Source: Xestospongia muta (taxonomy: Eukaryota; Porifera; Demospongiae; Haplosclerida; Petrosiidae). From it: DNA of 64,000 nt. How positions within the stretch are numbered: the stretch's first letter is position 1; every line of letters begins with the position of its first letter. Below are positions 55,292 through 64,000 of this stretch, one piece after another. Made by a program: the position numbers and the translations under genes. The notes under the pieces were generated by a model. It saw nothing but the letters and a program-made list of their open reading frames with translations. It was not told the origin of the DNA and did no database searches. The stretch is from contig OY848919.1 of assembly GCA_963693285.1 (NCBI GenBank), positions 13,477,639 to 13,541,638 of the forward strand, given 5' to 3'.

Positions 55292-58037
55292 ATGGAGGGA
55301 TACTTCAAATATGTTCTAATTTTTATTATTGCTATTATATGTTATATTAATTCTATTGATGGTGACTTTGTATTTGATGATAATGAGGCCATTGTCAACA
55401 ATGCTGATGTCGACACTTTCAAGACATCATGGCTGAAAGTATTTGAACATGATTTTTGGGGAAAGTCAATTAGTCAACAAAGTAGTCATAAATCATATCG
55501 TCCTTTTACTGTTTTATTTTATCGTTTGAATTACTGGTTTGCTGGAGGAAGATCATCATTTCATTTTCATATGACAAATATATTGTTACACCCCTTTGTT
55601 GTATTGTTTTATATGCTTATTTGTCAGTCAGTGTTACAGCGAGTAACTGGTGCAACTAGTAAATTTGTTAATGTTTGTACTTTTATAGCAGGACTATTGT
55701 TTGCAACTCATCCTATTCACAGTGAATGTGTAGGTAGCTATACATAGTGACATTATATATTTGTAATATTTGTATCTAGGTTGCAGGTATTGTGGGACGT
55801 GCAGAATTGACTTCAGCTTTATTTTGTTTTGCTTCATTTTATTGTTATATTAAATGTATTAGTAGTCATTATATCTGGCTATTAATATGTTTAATATTGG
55901 CTGTTAGTGCAATGCTGTTTAAAGAACAAGGCATTACTGTTCTTGTCAGTAAGATATCTTTAATATAATGATGTTATTTATATTGTATAGGGAATATGTG
56001 TGCTGTTTGATATCATTGTAAGCATGAGAATTGATCTTAGAAACTTCAAAGTGAGTATACCACTAAGTAAGTCATAATTTGTAACTATTATTACACAGAC
56101 AATTCAAAGTGCTGCTGTTAACTTACATTTTATGTTACGAGTTATTTTAGTTTGCTTAACAACAAGTCTTGCATTGTGGTTAAGATATGTTGTCATGGTT
56201 ACCGGAGCACCTTCATTTCATGCTATGGATAATCCAGCAGCACATGCTAAAAACATGATCACTCGAGTAATATTATTATAATACTACTATAATATCAAGT
56301 CTTTATATATATAGGTTTTGACTTATAATTATATTTACTCACTAAATGGTTGGTTACTGTTATATCCATGGTGGCTATGTTTTGATTGGTCAATGGGATG
56401 CATACCATTATTGGAGAGTGTCTTTGATATACGAATATTAGCTGTTGTCATTTTCTGGAGTGTATTAGGTAGTTTAATTCTTTACTCTACATTAACTACA
56501 TCTGGACAAGCTAAACAGTAAATAATATATTATAATGTATTACGTTAATTACTATTATATGTAGGGTAGTTGGTGTTTGTCTCTCATGGTTAATTGTCCC
56601 TTTCCTCCCTGCTTCTAATGTGTTTTTTCCTGTTGGTTTTGTAATAGCGGAGAGAGTACTTTATTTACCTAGCTCAGGATATTGTCTATTAGTATCATAT
56701 GGATTTTATAAGCTATTGCAACATAAACATCTCAAAAAAGTTAGTACAATGACAGTAATAGTATCTTTATTATTACTATATTATAAGGTGGTTCCAATAT
56801 TAATAATGATAGTGATTGGACTATTCATTAGCAGATCTATACACAGGACAGCTCATTGGTCAAATGAAGAAAAGCTGTTTACTTCAGCTGTTGATGTATG
56901 CCCGAACAATGCAAAGGTACACGTGATATATACTCTTCTGCATAATATTTAGGGCTAATAGGTTCATTATAATATTGGAAAAACACTGTCTGATAAAGGA
57001 TATATTGAATTAGCTGAGAGCAAATATAGACATGCTATAAAGTATAATATTAAAATAATTATAATTTATTATGTTGTGTTTATGTAGATTGTATCCTGAC
57101 TATGATCAAGCTTTAAATAATTTAGGCAACTTATTAAAAGAAACAAGTAGACCAGTTGAAGCTGAAAATGTTCTTCAAAAAGCTGTTATTATAAGGTTGA
57201 ATATAAATTTGTACACCTTTCAATTAAAGCATGTTAATAGTCCTGAGTTTGCTGCTGCTTGGATGAATTTAGGAATTGTACAAGCTCATTTAAAGAAGTA
57301 TCAGGTATATAGATTACATTAAGTATATTAAAAGGATATCTTTATAGGAAGCAGAGCTGAGTTATAAGACAGCCATTCATCATCGACGCAATTACACTGA
57401 TGCTTACTATAATCTTGGAAACTTGGTAGCCATTAGTAATAAATTGAGTATTACTTTATGTTTGTCTAGTATCTTGATCGTAATCAACACAAAGAAGCAA
57501 TTGGTGCATTTCAGAAAGCAATTTCTTTAAAACAAGACCATTTTAATTCATGGAACAATTTGGGACTCCTTTTTCAAAACTTAAGTAACTCATTCACACT
57601 ATTGCATTTCTGTTTATTCCATTTTAGATCAGTTAAAAGATGCTGAAATTGTGTTTAGAGAAGCTTGCTCAATAATGCCAGAAAAAGCAGACTTTCATTT
57701 TAGTTTGGGAGTTGTATTGGGGAGGCAAGGTTTATATGAGGTATTTATTTTAACATAACAATATAATATTCCATTGACTAAAGGAAGGAGAAAAGGAACT
57801 TTTAAAAGCTATTGAATTAGAACCAACAAGGGGAAACTTTTTTGGCAATTTAGGTTAGTCTACTACCTTGTTCACCATTGTTATTCTAAATCTGCTCCAG
57901 GTGTTATTTACCATTTAAACAAGCGTTATGATTTGGCTGAAATTTACTACAGAAAGGCTCTTGAAATTGAATCTAATCTCACAGAAACATCAAAAAACTT
58001 GGAAAAACTGATGTCAGCAAGAAGACATAACCCATAG
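55292..58037 (+). CDS. TMTC4: TMTC4, ER O-mannosyltransferase with TPR domain
   Basis: Multi-pass ER protein of the TMTC family that O-mannosylates cadherin-type domains. I start at ATG 55292 (MEGYFKYVLIFIIAIICYIN). The GT-C type acidic motif is GDFVFDDNEAIVNNADV; then HDFWGKSISQQSSHKSYRPF, ATHPIHSECVAGIVGRAELT, AMLFKEQGITVLGICVLFDI, NYIYSLNGWLLLYPWWLCFD, WSMGCIPLLESVFDIR and RVLYLPSSGYCLLVSYGF match TMTC4 better than TMTC1-3. The C-terminal half is TPR repeats (AKVHYNIGKTLSDKGYIELA, DQALNNLGNLLKETSRPVEA, AAAWMNLGIVQAHLKKYQEA, NSWNNLGLLFQNL, GNLGVIYHLNKRYDLAEIYY) ending SARRHNP at 58037. About 14 exons with 40-60 bp introns. The PDE gene follows on the same strand 195 bp later. Confidence 0.93.
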
Positions 58038-58232
58038 TAGTAGTATACGGAGTTGAGTTTATTCCCCATTTTGTTTCTATTCAAATTTCCAACTTTTTCC
58101 GGTTACGTCCGTACACGTAAATAAGTCATCATCCCACGCTCTGACGCTTTTTTCATTGGCTAGACTTTACTGTTTTTCTGTGCCTAGCAACAGTTGTATG
58201 GACTCGTTGTGCCTGACAGTGTTGAAGACGTT

Positions 58233-61200
58233 ATGGCCGAAAAAGATGAGAACTACGTTAAGAAATGGCTCGAAGCTAACGATGACTATGCAAAGGCGTT
58301 TGTAGAAGGATATATACACAGTCATCCAGTCTATGCTAAGGAGTTAGTGCAAAGGCATATGGATCAAAAACAACAGATGCTGACTCCAATGTACTCAAAT
58401 ACGTTAAATGTACTGAACCATCTGAAATCTGAGCCAAGTTATACTGCCAAAAGTCTAAAACATGTTCGAAGTGCTCCTAACATCTCTAGTCGCAGATCTG
58501 CAAAAGAGTTGCGCAAACTTAACAAGCAAGAGATGTTTATGGAATTATTACGTGATGTAGTGTCACCTGATTTTGATATTAACAGTTTAAGTCATAAGAT
58601 ATTAGTCAATGTACTGCTACTTACAAATGCAGATCGCTCGTCTTTGTTTCTAGCAGAAGGCTCTAAAGAAAATCCTATACTTGTGTCACGATTATTTGAT
58701 GTTACAGAGCAGTCCTCTTTAGAAAATGTTCTACATGATGAATCTGAAGCTATTAAAATACCATTTGGAGTTGGTATTGTTGGCCAATCTGCTTTAACTG
58801 GTAAAGCAATTAACTTACATGATGCTTATCAGGTATGTTACGCATTTAGTGTTAGTACTACTTTACATGATAAGTGGTCTAATTTAATAGGACCCTCGAT
58901 TCAATACTCAAATTGATAAGTTAACTGGCTATCGCACAAAAGCTATAATGTGTATGCCCATTAAGACCACTGAAGGCCAAGTATGTATCATATCTCATTG
59001 ATGTCATAATGGATGACTCCTATTAATTAGGTTATTGGAGTAGCTCAAGTCATAAACAAAAAGGGTCAAGAAGAGCACTTCACGGCTGAAGATGAGGAGG
59101 TAGATACATTCCACACATACTTGAAACATAAAGGGTCATGTTTTCCTTCTTAGATTGTTGTTATAATGCATACCACAATAGTATAGTTATCTATTAATCG
59201 GCAAAGAGGAGGATTGATTTTGTATATTAATTTTTTATTTCCTCTTTACCAGGTGTTCAATATGTACTTAACATTTTGTGCTATTGGTCTCATCAATGTC
59301 CAACTGTTTGATCAAAGTTTTACACAATCTAGGAGGCTACAGGTTATTAATTAATACATATTGCAATATAATTAATTTAATATTTGTAGATTCTATTACA
59401 ACTAACTAAAGAGTTGTTTGAAGACACTACATCTTTGGAGGAGATGGTAAAACGCATCATGTTAGAGGCTCAAGAATTGATTCCATGTCAAAAATGTGTT
59501 ATATTGTTAGTTGATGAAGATACAAGACAGGTTAATTGTTGTATTATATAATATCATTAATAACTTCATATTGTGTCACATTTATTATAGGAAGAGATTA
59601 TATTCAGTACTGCACTACAATATAATGTATTTAATGTTGAAAATGAAGATAAAATGAAGTCAATTCAACCATCATCAGTTGAGGGACTAGACATTGCATT
59701 ACTAGTAGCAAGAACAGGGAATGTAAGATGATATTAGGTTTGGTTACATTATATAACTATTTAATGTAGCCTGTTAACATGACTGACAAAACAGAAACAA
59801 ATAATGGTATTCAGGTAAAATACTACTTGCATAATGATCCATTTGATGATATTGTATTAGATTAAGGAGCATACTCACTGTGTATTGTGTATGCCTATTT
59901 TTAATAGTAAAAATGAAGTCATTGGTAAGTTGTTATTATCATGATGTCATTATGGTGTCATATAGGTGTGGTCAAAATGGATAACAAACTAAATGGGCTA
60001 CCGTTTAATGTTTCTGAACAAGAAACATTTGAAGTGTTTGTTACATTTTGTGGTTTGGGTATTCATAATGTCCTCAATTATGAAAAAATTTTGCTAGCTA
60101 ATGCTAAACAATCTGTAGCACTTGAGGTAACTGTTTTGATATATTGTACTATATTACTGTTCATAGGTATTATCATATCATGCGGCAGTTTCAGCTGATG
60201 AGGCCAATCGATTTATGGTTAGTTGTTTGTAATTTTTGCCATAAAGTGACATTAGATACAGTCAATGGAGTTACCAGATGCATCCAGTATATTACTGACT
60301 TCATTTAAATTTGATGACTTAATCTTGTCTGAAGATGAGACCATTACTACTTCATATCTAATGTTTCAACATCTTGAATTGATCTCTCTCTTTCACATTG
60401 ATCCTCAGGTACATATAATAGTAACTGATATAGTTATAAGAGTACTTAAATTTAGACATTATGTTGTTGGATATTATCAGTGAGAAAAAACTATCGTCCT
60501 GTGACTTACCATAACTGGAGACATGCTTTTAATGTGGCTCAATCAATGTTTGCAATGTTAACTGTATGTCTTCTATACTAAACAGACTATGTTTAAGATA
60601 TTTTCATGGATAGGATGGTAATATGGGAGATAAACTTGACAGCTTGGAGATGTTGGCTCTATTAGTGAGCTGTTTTTGTCATGATCTTGATCACAGAGGC
60701 ACTAACAATGCTTTCCAGTCAAAGTAAATATATTATATATTATTTCTTAAATGCATATCGTTTTAGAATAGATAGCCCATTGGCACAGCTCTACACAACA
60801 TCAACAATGGAGCACCACCACTTTGATCATTGTATTATGATTCTAAATGGTGTCGGTAACAATATTCTCAAAGGTCTCTCTTCTAGCGAATATGAAAGAG
60901 TAATTCACATGATTGAAAGTGCTATATTGTCTACTGATTTAGCATTGTATTTCAAGTGAGTCATATATATGTAGATACACATGTAGAGCTGTGTTCTATA
61001 GGAAAAAAGGACAATTTATGGATTTAGTTCACAACAAAAACTTTAACTGGGAGAACAGTGTACATCGTGACACATTGAGGTGTTAATTAAAATTATCATA
61101 ATGATTTCCTTATTAATTATTAGAGGTATGATGATGACAGCTTGCGATGTAGCTGCAATCACTAAACCATGGGAAATACAACAAAGAGTAAAATGTCACA

Positions 61201-61887
61201 ATAATAATTATTATTATATCATATTATGTCCTTCTATAGACTGCAGAACTAGTGGCGTCAGAATTCTTTGAACAAGGAGATAAGGAAAGACATGACTTAC
61301 AACTGGAACCAATAGTCAGTAGACTTATTTTTAAATGGTTATGATTTTAATTTTGTAGCCAATGATGGATCGAAAGAAGAAAGATGAATTACCCAAAATG
61401 CAAGTTGGATTTATTGATGCTATTTGTCTTCCATTATATCAGGTACAATTAGTGTAACAAAATTTGTACAAGATTAAAAATTAACTGTAACAATCTTTAG
61501 GTATTAGCTGAACTTGAAAGTGGTCTTACTCCAATGTTAACTGGAGTTCAAAACAATCGTGCCAATTGGCAAGCATTATCAGAAGACAAGCCACTACCTC
61601 GTGAGTCTTTCATATTTGCTGCTTTCATTAAATATTAGATACTCCATCATCTTGTTGTCCTTACAGATATTGGCCATACATTTGTTACCCTGCCACACAC
61701 TACTACCACTATACCTACCACTCCTATCACACCTTCTGTTGCCATTGGGAACCGGACAGGTCCTCTAGAGACCAATCCACCATGTATTGAAGCATGGTCC
61801 AGTGACATAAAACTTGAATCAACTCATTTACGTTCATCACAAAAAGGTTCCTCAAAGAGGAAGTCCAAAAATTGTAGCATATGTTAA
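58233..61887 (+). CDS. GAF-domain cyclic nucleotide phosphodiesterase, PDE5/6-like, with C-terminal CAAX motif
   Basis: ATG 58233 ([20 protein letters not shown]) starts a PDE5/6/11-type protein; more than 15 exons. GAF-A ([15 protein letters not shown] ... [20 protein letters not shown]) and GAF-B ([16 protein letters not shown] ... [19 protein letters not shown]) carry the NKxxF signature. The catalytic domain has [18 protein letters not shown], metal-binding [40 protein letters not shown] and the purine-binding Gln in [15 protein letters not shown], so activity is expected. [20 protein letters not shown] and the 3' basic tail place it with PDE5/6. The last residues are KNCSIC, a CAAX box as in PDE6 catalytic subunits, so prenylation and membrane attachment are inferred. 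Preference for cGMP is likely from the family but not proven. Converges on BLZF1 with 45 bp between stops. Confidence 0.92.
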
Positions 61888-61932
61888 AATTATTATCAGC
61901 CATAACTATCTCATTGTTATCATTAAAAACAA

Positions 61933-63112
61933 TCATAAAATTAATAAGGGACCCCTACAATTACGACAGTGATTAATAGATAATGAGTTCTCTTCCCAAA
62001 ATGATGCTGAAGATTGTCCATGACGTCGTTGTTGTAGAAGGTGTTTTTCACCAAATGAAAGATGAGGTAAACTGTGACCAGTAGATGGTGCAATTTGAGT
62101 GAGTTCATGCTGTGAATGAAGAGCCTATGTACTGCTATGGAAACTATTATTAAAAATGAATTTATCTTACCTTTTTTGCCATTTTCTCTCCTTTTGATGG
62201 CAACATGTGGACTGATGTACTATGAGATGTGGGCAATGTTTTTTTATCTAATCCATTTAATTTCTCAAAGATGACTTTAGCAGCAACTGTTGTAGTTTTT
62301 GCTACATCTACAATTGTACCCCCACTGTTGCTAACTAATGTAATGTACAATGTGGTATTTACAGTATGTACTATACCTTGTGATAGTTGTATTGGAGACA
62401 CAGCAGCTACTTGTAAGCCACCGTACTGTTGTGAGAGCTGTCTACTGGACAATCTATGCCCTAATATTTGGACTATATCCAACAATATACTATGACAATC
62501 TCTTAAATAAGTAGAAAGTTGTTCTCTCTCTTGTAATAAAGTTGAAATAGCTTTTTGACTTGTAAATGAATCACTTGTTGCTTGAACTTTCCATTCTTTA
62601 AGTTCATCGATTAGCACACGACTAGCTAAGACCTTACTTCTCCAAATATCACATTCAACAGTTACTTGATCTAACTCTTCAGTACATTCAGTTAAATGAT
62701 GTAGAGTGATGTCTAAATTTTGTTTTAAATGGGAACGGTCTCTTACAATTTGATCTATTTCTTGTTGAACGTCACTGCCTAGAGATGCTAATAAAAGTCT
62801 CTTTAATTCTCGATTGACTTCACTGTGATAGCTGACATCAGTTGAAGCTACTGGTGTACTACTAGATAATGGATGAATCCAATTGTTTTCATTATGAGGT
62901 GTCTGATGAAGAAGGGACAAATGATCACGTGGCCTAATAATTGTTCAATAATTATAATTATATTGAATTTAATTTACTGACTTTACTTACGAATGATGGC
63001 TTCTTTGTTTTTTCTTAACAAGTGAATGTGCTCTCTTTAAATACTAAAGTAAATGTTACATTTTTATGACATAAGAATTATCAAGTACCTTTTTCTTCAA
63101 GTCCTCTGTCAT
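61933..63112 (-). CDS. BLZF1: Golgin-45 (BLZF1)
   Basis: Coiled-coil Golgi tether that binds GRASP55 and Rab2. Start ATG 63112: MTEDLKKK, then YLKRAHSLVKKKQRSHH, then the main exon (62936 to about 62171) with VNRELKRLLLASLGSDVQQE, VECDIWRSKVLASRVLIDEL and LLQEREQLSTYLRDCHSILL, matching golgin-45 (INRELKKLLVASVGDDL, QCDVWRSKFLASRVMADEL). The final exon (about 62127-61933) ends NHCRNCRGPLLIL, equivalent to the CNHCRGELIAL terminus of the vertebrate protein, a region that also binds zinc and the GRASP PDZ. Four exons. Divergent from PDZD8 with 78 bp between starts. Confidence 0.9.
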
Positions 63113-63190
63113 TGTAATAAATAGGCGTGGCTCACAATTATTTAACCCATTGTTAACTGTGTAGCCCAGCCCATTTTTGGTGTGACAAAG

Positions 63191-64000
63191 ATGCTGTCTG
63201 CTGACTTGTTAACTGCGGCTGTTTGGGGAGCTCTTATAATTGTATTTCTTGAAATTATTGGTATCTTACTTTACTTGAGATACCAACCTCCTCCTTCTCC
63301 ACCTTCTAGACATCTTCCTCCATATATTAGACCTGTATCTCCTGAGGTTTGTCAATATCTTGTACTCTTCTCCTGCAATATTGCCATCACAGGTTGTTAG
63401 GTCAGCGTATAATGAACCCCCGAGAACAGAAGAGTCATGTAAATGGCTTAATGTCATTTTAGATTTTATATTTCATGAATTAAGGGACTCTTCTGAAGCT
63501 AAAATGTAAGAAGATAGTGATAAATATTTGGTCTTCATTTTAATTAGGTTAATTATGAAGCAAATTAATAAGGAGTTTGCTGAATTTTTACTCACCAAGA
63601 CTGAGGGCAAAATGATTGAGCAATTAACTTTAAGAGAATACTCACTTGGTCAATCTCTTCCAGTCTTTTCAGATATATCACTTGTAAATTTAAAATACGA
63701 TGAAGATTGTCCTAACCAACGACCTGGGGTATTATTAATGTTTGTAATACTTAGAATAATTATGTTTTAATATAGCTCATTGAAGCTGAAGTAACTGTAG
63801 ATTATAATGGTAGATTTGAACTGGGTATTGATGCTGATTTGGTAGGTTACCATGACAACTAACACATATTACATGTTTTGTAGATGTTTAATCGTACAGC
63901 ATATGTATGTGTTCGAGTAAATCGTGTTTTTGGAAGAGGAAGACTTCAATTCTCTCGACTTCCATACACTCATTGGTCGTTTGCTTTCTTACAAGAGCCG
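63191..64000 (+). CDS. PDZD8: PDZD8-like SMP-domain lipid transfer protein (3' end outside window)
   Basis: ER-anchored tether and lipid-transfer protein at ER-mitochondria/late endosome contacts. ATG 63191 gives an N-terminal membrane anchor (LTAAVWGALIIVFLEIIGIL), a Pro-rich spacer with YIRPVSPEV, then the SMP domain: ESCKWLNVILDFIFHELRDS, IMKQINKEFAEFLLTKTEGK, MIEQLTLREYSLGQSLPVFS, EAEVTVDYNGRFELGIDADL, YVCVRVNRVFGRGRLQFSRL, YTHWSFAFLQEP. These align with human PDZD8 segment by segment. PDZ, C1 and C-terminal parts lie beyond the right edge. Confidence 0.9.

Overview
This is a eukaryotic nuclear window of about 64 kb. It is AT-rich and holds 22 genes: 20 with both ends inside, plus one cut at each edge. 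Introns are mostly only 40-80 bp, and exon-by-exon reading gives animal proteins (NFAT-type Rel domain, death-fold proteins, GABA-B-like receptors, LRRK, PCM1, GALC, PDE5/6). The compactness, AT-richness, family content and tandem class C receptor genes suggest a demosponge such as Amphimedon. That is inference, not something the sequence proves. No tRNA, rRNA, CRISPR, bacterial operon or transposon coding region was recognised.

Layout: PDS5 (+, 5' cut) at 1-3401; DEP-domain gene (+) 4231-5335; RAD54B (-) 5573-9866; CARD plus two death domains (-) 9983-11288; CNBD2-like (-) 11355-14481; RPL31 (+) 14569-15387 with a 5'TOP leader; NFAT-like factor (-) 15871-18900; PPME1 (+) 19166-22706; EMC7 (-) 22716-23521; GALC (+) 23624-27967; HS3ST-like single-exon gene (-) 28410-29603; MACPF-like gene (+) 29765-31859; three single-exon GABA-B-like receptors (- 32340-34700, + 35562-37790, + 38300-40549); PCM1 (-) 40801-47077; a LRRK family gene (+) 47844-54270; NUDT5-like (-) 54333-55216; TMTC4 (+) 55292-58037; PDE5/6-like (+) 58233-61887; golgin-45/BLZF1 (-) 61933-63112; PDZD8 (+, 3' cut) from 63191.

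The strands largely alternate, giving many head-to-head pairs with 75-265 bp between start codons (NFAT-like/PPME1, EMC7/GALC, HS3ST-like/MACPF-like, NUDT5-like/TMTC4, BLZF1/PDZD8) and convergent pairs as close as 9 bp (PPME1/EMC7). The genes do not form one pathway. There are loose themes: chromosome maintenance (PDS5, RAD54B), endomembrane biology (EMC7, GALC, TMTC4, BLZF1, PDZD8, HS3ST-like) and signalling (receptors, PDE, LRRK, NFAT, death-fold).

The points most worth following are: a LRRK protein that lacks recognisable catalytic residues in both its GTPase and kinase domains; a receptor cluster whose inverted paralogue carries short near-identical tracts that look like gene conversion; a CARD-DD-DD protein; a heparan 3-O-sulfotransferase-like protein missing its active-site residues; and intron-filling tandem repeats, one of which multiplies a 5' splice site about twenty times. 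Exon joins were done by eye from GT/AG sites and reading frame, so internal boundaries are approximate unless stated.
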